From contig CAJYHN010000010.1 of NCBI GenBank assembly GCA_913774665.1, positions 372,001-436,000 of the forward strand: a DNA stretch of 64,000 bases, given 5' to 3'. Below are positions 17,679-26,692 of this stretch, piece by piece. A program made the position numbers and the translations under genes. How positions within the stretch are numbered: the first letter of the stretch is position 1; every line of letters begins with the position of its first letter. The DNA comes from an uncultured Microbacterium sp. Lineage in GTDB: Bacteria; Actinomycetota; Actinomycetes; Actinomycetales; Microbacteriaceae. The notes below the pieces were generated by a model. It was given only the letters and a program-made list of their open reading frames with translations. It was not told the DNA's origin and searched no databases.

Positions 17679-18140
17679 TCAGCCGGTGGACTCCCCGTAA
17701 CTGACGACACCCTTGCGGAGCAGGAAGCATCCGTACGGGCCCGGGTCGGACGTTCTGACGACGGCGAACGCATTGCGGGCTGCGGCATAGAACTCGAACC
17801 GTTCCAGGGCTTCCACTCCGACCGGACGGTTCTCGGCGCGGTCGAGCACCTGCTGGAACGCGTCGTGGATGGGCATGATCCGATCCGGGTCTCCGACGAC
17901 GGACATGCGGGTGACGGGGCTCGGCACGAAGGTGTCCAGCGGCATCAGCTGAAGGATCGCGGCCGCCGTGTCCACCAGGCCGCTTCCGGACACGTTCACC
18001 ACGCTCCCGTGGACGGTGTGCCGCGCGATGGACGCGGCCGGGTGATTCACATCGCAGAGGAGGATGTCATCGCCGTGTCCCATCGACATGAGCACCCCCA
18101 GCAACTCGGCGTTGATGAGGCGGTCGATTCCCTTGAGCAT
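17679..18140 (-). CDS. RbsD/FucU family sugar mutarotase
   Basis: A 153-residue protein that interconverts sugar anomers to supply the form used by the next enzyme. MLKGIDRLINAELL and MGHGDDILLCDVNHP match the FucU end of the family, as does the C-terminal PYGCFLLRKGVV, so an L-fucose-like or other sugar is more likely than ribose. It is the last gene of the ABC importer operon. The ATG aligning with the family start is used; a GTG nine bases upstream is possible. Confidence 0.9.
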   Translation of the reverse strand: MLKGIDRLINAELLGVLMSMGHGDDILLCDVNHPAASIARHTVHGSVVNVSGSGLVDTAAAILQLMPLDTFVPSPVTRMSVVGDPDRIMPIHDAFQQVLDRAENRPVGVEALERFEFYAAARNAFAVVRTSDPGPYGCFLLRKGVVSYGESTG

Positions 18141-18154
18141 GAGTGGCACCGTCG

Positions 18155-18167
18155 TTTCGTTACGAAA
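18155..18167. promoter_or_regulatory. Possible operator before the mutarotase gene
   Basis: TTTCGT and ACGAAA arms separated by one base, between the hairpin after the permease and the mutarotase start. Similar TTTCG-containing sequence occurs in the divergent region near 22985. It may be a DeoR site giving the last gene its own control. Confidence 0.35.
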
Positions 18168-18173
18168 TGAATC

Positions 18174-18205
18174 GGGGTGGGAGGGCGCGTGCGCTCTCCC
18201 ACCCC
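18174..18205 (-). terminator. Hairpin between permease and mutarotase genes
   Basis: GGGGTGGGAG pairs with CTCCCACCCC, with an inner GC stem and a GT loop. It can end or slow transcription after the permease gene, or stabilise the upstream message. Confidence 0.6.
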
Positions 18206-18214
18206 GTGGATGGT

Positions 18215-19258
18215 TCAGTGGTGGGCTGCGATCCGCGCGTTGATCTGGTCGAACGCGACGGCGACCAGGATGAGCAGACCGATCGCGATCTGGAGATAGA
18301 ACGAGTTGACGGCCAGCAGGTTGCCGCCGTTGTTCAGGACGCCGATCAGCAGCGCCCCGGCGGCAGCACCGAGCGCGCTACCGCGAGCCCCGGCGAGGCT
18401 GGCGCCTCCGATGACGCAGGCGGCGATGGCCTGCAGTTCGAATCCGATTCCCGCGGTGGGCACGCCGGCTCCGAGGCGAGAAGTCAGCAGTACGCCACCG
18501 AGCGCGGAGAGGAGGCCCGCGACGCCGTACACGGTGATGGTGACGGCGCGAACGGGGACGCCCGCCAGACGCGCGGCCTCCGGGTTGGAGCCGACGGCGT
18601 AGACATACCGACCGAAGATCGTCCGCTTCAACACGAACACGGCGATCGCGGTGATGGCGAGGAAGATGAGGAGCAGATTCGGGATGCCGAACACGACGCC
18701 GTTGGCGATCTGCTGGAAGTCCCCCGGCAGACCCTGGATGGTGTTGGCATCCGTGATGACGAGGACGACGCCTCGAGCGATTCCCAGCATGCCGAGGGTG
18801 GCGATGAAGGGTGGGAGCGAGAAGCGCGTGACGAGCACCCCGGTGAGGATGCCGAGCACCAGTCCGACGAGTGCACCCAGGAGGAGCGCCACGATGATGG
18901 GGACGCCTGCGACGAGGAGCTGAGCGGTGACGGCTCCGGCGAGGCCGACGACGGAACCGACGGAGAGGTCGATCCCGCCGATCAGGATGACCAGCAGTTG
19001 GCCGATGGCGAGGATTCCGTAGATGGAGACCTGCCGGGCGAGGTTGGCGAGGTTGTTGGCGGTGAGGAAGTCGTCGCTCGCGAGGGTGAGTGCACCGAAG
19101 ACGACCAGGAGCACGATGAGAACGCCGCTCTCGCGCCCGGCGATGCTCCCGAGGGTGCGCACGGTGGGCTTCGACGCTGACGTCGCGCGTGCGTCACCGT
19201 GCTGCACCGAGCGGATGGTGGTGGTCTCGATGGGTTCGCGCCACAGCAGTTTAGGCAT
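18215..19258 (-). CDS. Ribose-type sugar ABC transporter permease
   Basis: A 347-residue RbsC/BPD_transp_2 permease with eight to ten membrane segments after a 50-residue soluble N-terminus. Family landmarks are GGIDLSVGSVVGL and the C-terminal CVIGGASLAGARGS. The ATG at 19258 overlaps the end of the ATPase gene by eight bases. It forms an importer with the ATPase and binding protein upstream. Confidence 0.93.
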   Translation of the reverse strand: MPKLLWREPIETTTIRSVQHGDARATSASKPTVRTLGSIAGRESGVLIVLLVVFGALTLASDDFLTANNLANLARQVSIYGILAIGQLLVILIGGIDLSVGSVVGLAGAVTAQLLVAGVPIIVALLLGALVGLVLGILTGVLVTRFSLPPFIATLGMLGIARGVVLVITDANTIQGLPGDFQQIANGVVFGIPNLLLIFLAITAIAVFVLKRTIFGRYVYAVGSNPEAARLAGVPVRAVTITVYGVAGLLSALGGVLLTSRLGAGVPTAGIGFELQAIAACVIGGASLAGARGSALGAAAGALLIGVLNNGGNLLAVNSFYLQIAIGLLILVAVAFDQINARIAAHH

Positions 19259-20858
19259 TGGGTACTTCCTCGATGTTCTGCCGGGTGACCGGCACGTGTG
19301 TGACAGGGAGGACCGGGTGCATCGCACCTGATCCTGAAGAAGGGGAGTCGTCGCTGGCTCCACTTGCGAGGCGAAGGACGTCCTCCTCGGAGGCGCCACG
19401 GTCAAGCTCGCCGGCGACCGCGCCGTCCGCCAGCACGATGATGCGGTCGGCGAGACCCAGAAGCTCGGGGAGGTAGGACGAGACGACGATGACGGCGAGT
19501 CCCCGACGCGCGAGATCGTTGATGACGTCGTACAGCTCGCCCTTGGCACCCACATCGATGCCCTTGGTCGGCTCGTCGAACATGATGACCTTGGGTTTCG
19601 TCAGCAGCCACCTCGCGAGAAGGACTTTCTGCTGATTGCCGCCGGAGAGGGTGGAGACGGGTTGGTCGTAGGAGCCGGCGCGGATGCGGAGACTGTCCAG
19701 AAGGGTGTCCGCTTCCGCGGCAGCAGCTTTGCTGGGGAGGATGCTCGAGCGCGTCCCGCTCCTGAGACTGGCGATGGTCACGTTCTCGCGGATGGACAGC
19801 TCCGGCAGCAGCCCGAGCACCTTTCGGTCCTCGGTGAGCAGAGCCATACCGGCACGCATCATGCTGGCAGGTGCATCGGGGTGGATGACCCGGCCATCGA
19901 CACGGACCTCCCCGGCCACGGGCGGCTCGGCACCGAAGAGGCTGAGCAGGAGTTCGCTGCGGCCTGATCCGAGAAGGCCGCCGATGCCGAGAATCTCACC
20001 TCCGCGCACCTCGAGGTCGACGGCGGGGCTGTCCGGAGTCCGTCTGAGCCCCGTGACCTGGAGCCGGGCTTCCGTCGTCGACCGCTCCTCGTCGGAGTAC
20101 AACGAGGAGACTTCGCGACCGACCATGGCCCGGATGAGACGGTCTTCGTCGTAATCGCTCATCGGTCCGCTCTCGGAGAGCTCTCCGTCTCGGAGGACGG
20201 TGACCCAATCGCCGATCGCGAACATCTCTTCCAGACGATGGCTCACGTAGAGGATCGCGACACCCTGGCGCTGGAAGGCGCGGATCTGTTCGAGAAGGCG
20301 CTCGGATTCGGCCTCGGTGAGCGCTGTGGTCGGTTCATCGAAGACGATGACCTCGACGGTGTCCGCCGTGGCGACTTTCGCGACCTCGACGAGCTGTTTC
20401 GTGGCCGCCGACAGACGCTCCACCACAGCGTCCGGAGAGACGTCGTGCAAGCCCACCTCATCCAGCGCCCTCCTGCTGCGCGCGTGCAGCTCCCGGCTGT
20501 CGACGACTCCGGCCCGAGAGGGCAGCCGCCCCATGAAGAGGTTCTCCGCGACCGAGAGGTGCGGCAGCAGGCTCAGTTCCTGGTAGACCGCCTGCACTCC
20601 GGACGACCGCAGGCCCGCCGGGGTGGCGTGCGTGACGGGGTCGCCGTTGATGAGGTACTCCCCCGCGTCACGTGAGACGGCGCCGGTCAGGATCTTGATG
20701 AGGGTCGACTTCCCCGCCCCGTTCTCGCCGGCGAGGCAATGCACCTGTCCGGGGACGAGTGCGAGCGAGACGCCGTTCAGGGCTTGGACCGAGCCGTATG
20801 CCTTCGAGACACCGTCGAGTCGTAGAACGACACTGCCCTCGGGTTCGCGGATGCTCAT
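19251..20858 (-). CDS. Ribose-type sugar ABC transporter ATP-binding protein
   Basis: A 535-residue RbsA-like ATPase with two nucleotide-binding domains. The first has Walker A GENGAGKST, a degenerate signature (LSAATKQLVEVAKV) and VIVFDEPTTAL; the second has the canonical signature LSGGNQQKVLLARWL and VIMFDEPTKGID but a modified Walker A (GLLGSGRSELL). This asymmetry is normal for the family. The start overlaps the binding-protein stop (ATGA). Long in-frame reading upstream is not coding, being antisense or frame-shadow of the binding protein. Confidence 0.95.
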   Translation of the reverse strand: MSIREPEGSVVLRLDGVSKAYGSVQALNGVSLALVPGQVHCLAGENGAGKSTLIKILTGAVSRDAGEYLINGDPVTHATPAGLRSSGVQAVYQELSLLPHLSVAENLFMGRLPSRAGVVDSRELHARSRRALDEVGLHDVSPDAVVERLSAATKQLVEVAKVATADTVEVIVFDEPTTALTEAESERLLEQIRAFQRQGVAILYVSHRLEEMFAIGDWVTVLRDGELSESGPMSDYDEDRLIRAMVGREVSSLYSDEERSTTEARLQVTGLRRTPDSPAVDLEVRGGEILGIGGLLGSGRSELLLSLFGAEPPVAGEVRVDGRVIHPDAPASMMRAGMALLTEDRKVLGLLPELSIRENVTIASLRSGTRSSILPSKAAAAEADTLLDSLRIRAGSYDQPVSTLSGGNQQKVLLARWLLTKPKVIMFDEPTKGIDVGAKGELYDVINDLARRGLAVIVVSSYLPELLGLADRIIVLADGAVAGELDRGASEEDVLRLASGASDDSPSSGSGAMHPVLPVTHVPVTRQNIEEVPNA

Positions 20859-21898
20859 CCGTTGGTCTTCGCCGTCTGCGGTTCGAGGAGCGACGTGATC
20901 GCGGGATCGCTCATGTTGTCGCGATCGACGACGGCGACGCCGGGGTCGAGGTTGGCCGGCGGAATTCGTCCCTGGGTGGACATCGCCGCTTCGACGACGC
21001 CCTGGTAGCCGAGGAACCACGGGTTCTGGACGATGAGAGCGTCGATGGTGCCCTCGTTCAGGGCCGCGACTTCGGCGGGGTCGGAGTCGAAGGCCACGAC
21101 GGCGATGTTGTCCGTCGCGTTGTTGTCTTTGATCGCCGTGGCCGCGCCCACTCCGGAGCTGTTGTTGTCGGCGAACACACCGACCAGGTCGGGGTTGGCC
21201 GAGATGGCGTCGTTGACCTGGGCGGCGGCGGTTCCGATGTCGTTGTTGTTGTAGCTCAGCAGACTCGTCGAGTCGATGTTGGGGCAGTTCTTGGCCAGAC
21301 CGGCACGGAAACCGGCATCCCGGTCCTGGTTGGCCTCGATGCCGGCGATGGGAGATTCGACCAGCACCTTGCCGGTGGTCTTGCCGCTGGCGGTGAGAAG
21401 TTCGCACATGCGTTCTCCGCCGGCGCTGCCGGCGAGGGCGTTGTTGGTCCCGATGTGGCCCTCGATGTCGGCGGTGACCTTGGTGTCGGCGGTGATGACC
21501 TTGATCCCCGCCTGGCGCGCCGCATCGATGGAGGCGTTGAGCGCTTCACTCGAGCTCGGGGCGATCACGATCGCATCGACGCCGCGCGAGACGGAGTTCT
21601 CGACGAGCTGCACCTGACCGGCGATGTCGGTCTCCGAGGTGGGGCCGAACGAGGCCACGTCGATGCCGTAGTCGGTCGCGGCCGCTTCCGAGCCCGCCAG
21701 CAGGGTCTGCCAGTAGGCCGAGTCGCTGGCTCGGATGATGACGTCCACGCGGACACCGGATGCGGCGCCGGCCGCGCCGTCGCCGCCCTGCGCGCGGTCG
21801 CCGACGGTGGCCCGTCCACCGACGACACCCCCCACGACGCAGACCAGGGCGATTGCCGTGACGAGGGACAGGGAGAAGACAGTTCTGGATCGCGCCAT
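20855..21898 (-). CDS. Sugar ABC transporter substrate-binding protein (ribose type)
   Basis: A 347-residue periplasmic-binding-protein type 1 domain protein. The pattern DVIIRASDSAYWQTLLAG, IVIAPSSSEAL and VFADNNSSGVG is that of rhamnose/ribose binders. An N-terminal hydrophobic segment (about 8-28) is present but has no lipobox: the only cysteine there, in ALVCVVGG, follows valine, so the protein may stay anchored by an uncleaved helix. It lies between the isomerase gene and the ATPase gene. Confidence 0.9.
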   Translation of the reverse strand: MARSRTVFSLSLVTAIALVCVVGGVVGGRATVGDRAQGGDGAAGAASGVRVDVIIRASDSAYWQTLLAGSEAAATDYGIDVASFGPTSETDIAGQVQLVENSVSRGVDAIVIAPSSSEALNASIDAARQAGIKVITADTKVTADIEGHIGTNNALAGSAGGERMCELLTASGKTTGKVLVESPIAGIEANQDRDAGFRAGLAKNCPNIDSTSLLSYNNNDIGTAAAQVNDAISANPDLVGVFADNNSSGVGAATAIKDNNATDNIAVVAFDSDPAEVAALNEGTIDALIVQNPWFLGYQGVVEAAMSTQGRIPPANLDPGVAVVDRDNMSDPAITSLLEPQTAKTNG

Positions 21899-21997
21899 TG
21901 CGGAGCACCTTTGCGTGTGAGAAGTGAGAGGAGAAACGGATGGGGGGAAAGCGGGCGGGGATCGACGCGTCCTCAGCTGGACGCGCCGATCAGTCGC

Positions 21998-22942
21998 TCA
22001 GTTCGACGCGGGCACCGGGGCCGACAGAAGCAGGTTGCGGAGGTTCTGGGAGGCGATACCGTCGGCCTCAGCGATGACCGACGTGATGTGGTCCACGCCG
22101 ACGGCGTCGATTTTCGCCATCAGGAGCTCGACGGTGGCGCGGTTCGTCTCCGCTTCGTCCTGGGCGTTCTCGCGGATGGGGAAGGTGTCGAAGTAGATGA
22201 CGTCGTCGTAGCCGTACTTGCGCAGGTAGTAGAGGAACTCCAGCGTCTCGAACGGGTGGATCGAGCCGATCATGAGTCCGTCGTCGTGATCGTTGTTGCC
22301 GTCGTTGAGGTGGACGCCCCAGAGCTTGCCCTCTTCGAGGAGCAGCGCGGCTCCGAAGCCGGGGGCGTCGCCTGCCATCAGCATGTGCGCGAAGTCGAGG
22401 GTCGCGCCCACGTTGGGGCGATCGATGAGGCGCAGAATGTGCAGGGTCTGCCCGACGCTGCGGATCACGGAGTGCACACGCTCCTCGTACGGCTTGTACT
22501 CGATGCTGATGCGCACGTCCGGGCGGTAGTCCGCGAGCTCTTGGAACGCCTCGACGATGCGTCCCAGATCCTTGGCGTAGTCCTTCTGGAAGGTGTAGTC
22601 GAACCCGTCGTAGCCGAGCCACACGGTCACCAGGTCGCTGCCGCCGAGTGCGGCGGCATCGATGCCTCGCTTGGTCAATTCGATCGCTTCGCGCCGGGTG
22701 GACTCTTCCCGGTTGCTGTACTCGCCGTGCACGAAGTCGCGACGGAACCGCATGGCGACGCTGTTGAGCGTCAGCCCCAACTCATCGAGCACGGGCTTCA
22801 TCTCCTCCGGCGAGACCATGTTGAAGTGCTCGGGGTAGTTGAGGTCGACGTAGTCGATACCCCGCGTCTTGCTGATGCGGTGGAGGGCGGCGACGGTGTC
22901 GCCGTCCGTGATGAACGAGTTGATGCGCGTGGCGAACTTCAT
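21998..22942 (-). CDS. TIM-barrel sugar isomerase/epimerase
   Basis: A 314-residue member of the AP-endonuclease-2/xylose-isomerase-like family. Metal-binding residues are visible as E148 (SIEYK), D183 (TLDFAH) and H211 (VHLND), followed by HDDGLMIGSIHPFETL. It should convert the imported aldose to a ketose, which the divergent PfkB kinase then phosphorylates. The ATG at 22942 has almost no ribosome site, but a consensus promoter places the predicted transcription start at or next to it, so the message is probably leaderless. A TTG 27 bases upstream is less likely. Confidence 0.88.
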   Translation of the reverse strand: MKFATRINSFITDGDTVAALHRISKTRGIDYVDLNYPEHFNMVSPEEMKPVLDELGLTLNSVAMRFRRDFVHGEYSNREESTRREAIELTKRGIDAAALGGSDLVTVWLGYDGFDYTFQKDYAKDLGRIVEAFQELADYRPDVRISIEYKPYEERVHSVIRSVGQTLHILRLIDRPNVGATLDFAHMLMAGDAPGFGAALLLEEGKLWGVHLNDGNNDHDDGLMIGSIHPFETLEFLYYLRKYGYDDVIYFDTFPIRENAQDEAETNRATVELLMAKIDAVGVDHITSVIAEADGIASQNLRNLLLSAPVPASN

Positions 22943-22950
22943 GAGTGTGA

Positions 22951-22979
22951 AGGTAGGCAATGGTGACAAGCGATGTCAA
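22951..22979 (-). promoter_or_regulatory. Promoter of the ribose-type ABC operon, probably leaderless
   Basis: On the minus strand, TTGACA (22974-22979) and CTACCT (22951-22956) lie 17 bases apart. Only eight bases separate the -10 box from the isomerase ATG, so transcription should start within a base or two of the start codon. Confidence 0.65.
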
Positions 22980-23120
22980 CTATTTTCATTTCGCGTCATT
23001 TACGTCGACATGAGATCCTCTCGTCGAAGCTCGAGACACTCAGGTTTGAAAATTTTTGTCATTCCTGGCATCCTCCCCAAGGGTCACTCCGACGAGGGAG
23101 CCCGTAAGGAGACGCATCGC

Positions 23121-24026
23121 ATGGTGGTTCCCGTGGTCACGGTGATCGGCAGCATCAACTACGACCTGATCGTCCAGCAGGATCGCCTGCCGCACCGCGG
23201 TGAGACCATCGCCGCCACGGGTCTTCGCGGCGACTTCGGCGGCAAAGGGGCCAACCAGGCGGTGCAGGCCGCCCGGCTCGGGGCGCACGTCCTCTTCATC
23301 GGTTCGGCCGGCGACGACGACTACGGCAGCCGAAGCCGCGAGAACCTCAGGACCCAGGGGATCGACTGTCGGCTCAACGAGTCGCCGTCTGCCACGGGTC
23401 TCGGCATCGTGCATGTCGTGGACGGGGGCGAGGTCTACGCAACCATCGTCGAAGGCGCGAACGCTGACGTGACCGCCGAGTGGGTCGATCGCAACGCCGA
23501 TGCGATCGACCGCGCCCGCGTCGTCATCCTCCAGAACGAGGTGCCGAACGAAGCGAATGAGAGAGCTGCGCTCATCGCCCACCGCTCACAAATCCCGGTG
23601 ATCCTGAACGCCGCTCCCGCGCGCCCCCTCTCTCCGGGCCTCCTCCACGCCTGCACGTGGATGGTGGTCAACGAGGACGAGGCGACGACATACCTCGGCC
23701 ACGCTCTCGGTGATCCGCACGACGACGCGGCCATGCGCGCCACGCTCGCCCTCCTGACGCGACTGTGCCCGAACATCGTCCTGACCCTGGGCGGGCATGG
23801 GTGCTACGTCGCACAGGGCGCCCGTGCGCACTTCATTCCCGCCGTGACCGTGGAGGCTGTGGACACCACGGGCGCGGGAGACTCGTTCATCGGCGCGTTC
23901 GCGGTCAGTATCGCCGAAGGAATTGACCCGTTCCGCTCCGCGGAGATCGCTACCGTCATCGCCTCGCAGACCGTTCGAGGACTGGGCGCGCAGGCGAGTA
24001 TGCCACGGCGTATTGTCAAGGACTGA
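23121..24026 (+). CDS. PfkB family sugar kinase (ribokinase-like)
   Basis: A 301-residue ribokinase-superfamily kinase. Signature 1 appears as GGKGANQAVQAARLG and signature 2 as DTTGAGDSFIGAF, whose aspartate is the catalytic base. The start is fixed by AAGGAG eight bases upstream; the open frame continues further up but through the promoter region. It diverges from the isomerase-ABC operon and is followed by the DeoR regulator after one base. It phosphorylates the sugar delivered by that importer; no aldolase is present here. Confidence 0.93.
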   Translation: MVVPVVTVIGSINYDLIVQQDRLPHRGETIAATGLRGDFGGKGANQAVQAARLGAHVLFIGSAGDDDYGSRSRENLRTQGIDCRLNESPSATGLGIVHVVDGGEVYATIVEGANADVTAEWVDRNADAIDRARVVILQNEVPNEANERAALIAHRSQIPVILNAAPARPLSPGLLHACTWMVVNEDEATTYLGHALGDPHDDAAMRATLALLTRLCPNIVLTLGGHGCYVAQGARAHFIPAVTVEAVDTTGAGDSFIGAFAVSIAEGIDPFRSAEIATVIASQTVRGLGAQASMPRRIVKD

Positions 24027-24027
24027 G

Positions 24028-24801
24028 ATGCGCGCATTTGACCGGCAAGAGTTGATCCTCGATCGCGTCGCCGCGGGGCAGCCGATTCTCATCGAAGCCC
24101 TCGTGGAGGCGACCGGAGCATCGGCATCCACCGTTCGACGCGACATTCACGCGCTCGAGAACGCGGGGCAGGTGGTGAGCCTGCGAGGCGGCGCCATCCG
24201 CGCCGCCGATCGAGCGGCCGAGATCCCGGCCGCCCTGAAATCTCGCATCAACCGCGACGAGAAGATCGCGATCGCACGCAGAGCCGCCGGCATGGTGCGC
24301 GCGGGAGACACCATCTACGTCGACTCGGGCACATCCCTCACCGAGTTCATGCTGGCCCTGCCCGCGATCGAGGTGCACGTCATCACGACGAACACCCACG
24401 TCTTGGGAATGACGTTCGGGACGGGTGTCTCCGTCACGGCCCTCGGGGGTGACTACCTCCCCGCCATCGGCTCGATCGCCGGAACGATCACGGACCGGCA
24501 ATTGCAGGATCTCTACTTCGACCGCGCCTTCATCGGCGTGACCGGCCTGCACCGGGACGCGGGAGTGACCACGTTCGACATCCGAGAAGCGAACAAGAAG
24601 GCCATCGTGCAGTCGCACAGCCGGGACACGGTGGTCCTGGCCGACAGCAGTAAATTCGACGTCATTTCCCTGTGCCGATCGTTCGCCCTCTCGGACTGCA
24701 CGGTGGTGAGCGACCGTTTTGCACCCCTGCTCGAGGAGGCGAAAGACTTCGTCATCGCTCCCGCGATCGGTTCGGGGACCGCTGCAGACGGCGGCGCCTG
24801 A
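24028..24801 (+). CDS. DeoR/GlpR family transcriptional regulator
   Basis: A 257-residue regulator with an N-terminal DeoR helix-turn-helix (about 20-45, EALVEATGASASTVRRDI) and the sugar-phosphate sensor domain (DTIYVDSGTSLTEFM, ITTNTHV, ALGGDY). It is co-transcribed with the kinase, whose product is a plausible effector. Its targets are probably the divergent promoters in 22943-23120. Confidence 0.94.
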   Translation: MRAFDRQELILDRVAAGQPILIEALVEATGASASTVRRDIHALENAGQVVSLRGGAIRAADRAAEIPAALKSRINRDEKIAIARRAAGMVRAGDTIYVDSGTSLTEFMLALPAIEVHVITTNTHVLGMTFGTGVSVTALGGDYLPAIGSIAGTITDRQLQDLYFDRAFIGVTGLHRDAGVTTFDIREANKKAIVQSHSRDTVVLADSSKFDVISLCRSFALSDCTVVSDRFAPLLEEAKDFVIAPAIGSGTAADGGA

Positions 24802-24853
24802 AGAGCCGACCGGCGCGCGCCTCGCGGCGCCTCAATCCCCCGAGCGTGGACGC

Positions 24854-25339
24854 CTAACGCGACTCCTGGTCGCCCAGCTGACGCGCCGCGGTCACGAGAC
24901 GCGTGAGGAGCCTCGCGGCGTGGTTCGCATCGGCCTCGGTCCAGTCCGCCGTCAGCTGCGAGATGAGGTCGTCCCCGACTCGGTAGAGCTCACGGGTGAC
25001 GCGCCTGCCCTCCCCTGTCAGGCGGAGGAGGATCGCCCGGGCATCGGCGGGATCGGGTATGAGCTCGACGAACCCGCGGTCTGACAGCTGTGCGGCCGCC
25101 TTGGTGATGCTCGGGGCTCCGACGCCGATCGCTCGCGCGAGGATTCCGGGACGCGTCGCGCCACGAAACCCGAGCTCCCAGAGGACTCGGCCGTGCGCAC
25201 CGCTCAGACCCTGCAGGGCGTCGTTGCTCAGACGCGACCTGAACTCAGCCGCGCTCCACAGTTCCACGAGTGTCGCCAAGGGAAGGGCGATCGGATTCCG
25301 ATATCCGAGATCGCCGGCATCCTCGAGATTCGCCCGCAC
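24854..25339 (-). CDS. MarR family transcriptional regulator
   Basis: A regulator of about 161 residues with the winged helix of the MarR family (ILARAIGVGAPSITKAAAQL, then LSDRGFVELIPDPADAR). The open frame reaches a TTG at 25384, only 15 bases from the divergent SDR start, which leaves no room for promoters. I therefore prefer the GTG at 25339, though neither has a good ribosome site. It most likely controls the divergent SDR gene. Confidence 0.82.
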   Translation of the reverse strand: MRANLEDAGDLGYRNPIALPLATLVELWSAAEFRSRLSNDALQGLSGAHGRVLWELGFRGATRPGILARAIGVGAPSITKAAAQLSDRGFVELIPDPADARAILLRLTGEGRRVTRELYRVGDDLISQLTADWTEADANHAARLLTRLVTAARQLGDQESR

Positions 25340-25399
25340 ACATCCACGGTACTCGGCGTACTGTGTGCTCAGAATAGTTTCCAAAGGAAAGGAAATTTC

Positions 25400-26155
25400 A
25401 TGTCATTCGATGGCAAAGTCGCGATCGTGACGGGCGGGGCCTCCGGAATCGGCGAGGCGACCGCGAAACTGCTCGCCGAGAGAGGGGCACGCGTCCTGGT
25501 CGCCGATGTGTCGGATGCCGCGGGAGCTCGCGTCGTGAGCGACATCGAGAACTCGGGTGGATCGGCGCGATACCTTCACGTCGACGTGTCGAGTCGAGAC
25601 GACGCACGGAAGATGGTGCATCACGCGATCGAAACCTGGGGCGACCTGCACCTCGCAGCCAACGTCGCGGGTATCGGCCAGACGCCTTCTCGTCTGCACG
25701 ACATGGCCGAGAGCACCTGGGACCTCATCATGAACATCGATCTCAAGGGCATGTGGCACTGCATGGCCGCCGAGATCGAGCACTTCCTGAGCCGCGACGG
25801 CGGCGCGATCGTGAACGTCGCGTCCGGCGCAGGGATGAGGGCGACGGTCGGACAGCCCGCCTACGGCATCGCGAAGGCCGGCGTCATTCAGATGACGCGA
25901 CAGGGAGCGCTGGAATACGCCAAGGACGGCATCCGCGTGAACTCGGTCGCACCCGGACTCATCGACACACCCGCGGTCAAAGCCCTGCCCGACGATGTCC
26001 GTGCCCTGTACGCCGCGGGTCAGCCCGGCGGCCGGATGGGCGAGCCTCTGGAGATCGCGCAGACGATCGCCTGGCTGCTTTCCGACGAGGCGTCCTTCGT
26101 CTCGGGGCTGAATCACCTGACGGACGGCGGATGGTTTCAGATGTCACCGGCGTGA
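25400..26155 (+). CDS. SDR family oxidoreductase
   Basis: A classical short-chain dehydrogenase of 251 residues using NAD(P)H. It shows TGGASGIG for cofactor binding, NVAG in the core, the catalytic serine in VNVASGAG and YGIAK for the Tyr-Lys pair. An acidic residue after strand 2 (VLVADVSD) suggests NAD preference. AAAGGAAAGG precedes the ATG. It diverges from the MarR gene and overlaps the convergent DUF4345 gene by 12 bases at the 3' end. Confidence 0.94.
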   Translation: MSFDGKVAIVTGGASGIGEATAKLLAERGARVLVADVSDAAGARVVSDIENSGGSARYLHVDVSSRDDARKMVHHAIETWGDLHLAANVAGIGQTPSRLHDMAESTWDLIMNIDLKGMWHCMAAEIEHFLSRDGGAIVNVASGAGMRATVGQPAYGIAKAGVIQMTRQGALEYAKDGIRVNSVAPGLIDTPAVKALPDDVRALYAAGQPGGRMGEPLEIAQTIAWLLSDEASFVSGLNHLTDGGWFQMSPA

Positions 26156-26584
26156 GTTCTCGGGGTCACGGGGAGGAAGAGCCCACCGTCTGCTGTGCCA
26201 CCACAGCAGGGCAGGGAGCACAACCAGCTCCACGACGAGGGCGACGATGAACGGTCCCGGCCACCCATCGATGAGAAGAGACACGAGACGCCCCACGCCT
26301 CCCGCGATACCGCAGATCACGACGATCCTCGTCACGGCGCGTCGCGCCACCGGTTGACGCAACGACCACCACAAGACGCACCCGAGCGAGAACCAGACCC
26401 CGCTCAGGAAGCGGTACTCGCTGCTCGTGGAGGGTGAGATCTGCTGCGGCGCGGCCCCGGTCACAGGACCGAGGACGACTCCGATGCCACCCCCCGCGAC
26501 GCCGATCGCACCGACCAGGATCAACAACCCGAACAGGAGCTTCGGCATCCGGTGCGCCTTCTCGTCCGGCTGCGGTGTGTCCAC
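26144..26584 (-). CDS. DUF4345 family membrane protein
   Basis: A 146-residue protein with four hydrophobic segments. EYRFLSGVWFSLGCVLWW and the later GGVGRLVSLLIDGWPGP fit DUF4345, of unknown function. The GTG at 26584 gives the longest form; an ATG at 26548 before MPKLLFG, with GAGAAGG upstream, is as likely. It converges on and overlaps the SDR gene. Confidence 0.8.
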   Translation of the reverse strand: MDTPQPDEKAHRMPKLLFGLLILVGAIGVAGGGIGVVLGPVTGAAPQQISPSTSSEYRFLSGVWFSLGCVLWWSLRQPVARRAVTRIVVICGIAGGVGRLVSLLIDGWPGPFIVALVVELVVLPALLWWHSRRWALPPRDPENSRR

Positions 26585-26692
26585 CGCATCAATCTACGGG
26601 TCGCCACCACACGGCCGACAATGCGTCGGACTGCGTTTCGACGCACTCCGGCGCGTCGAACCGGTCGGCCGGCACATGCGTCGGGGCTTCAC

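Noticed and set aside
20759-22966. 735-residue plus-strand frame opposite the binding-protein and isomerase genes
   Set aside because: It is antisense to well-supported genes, is composed of low-complexity Val/Gly/Arg/Asp sequence and has no ribosome site.
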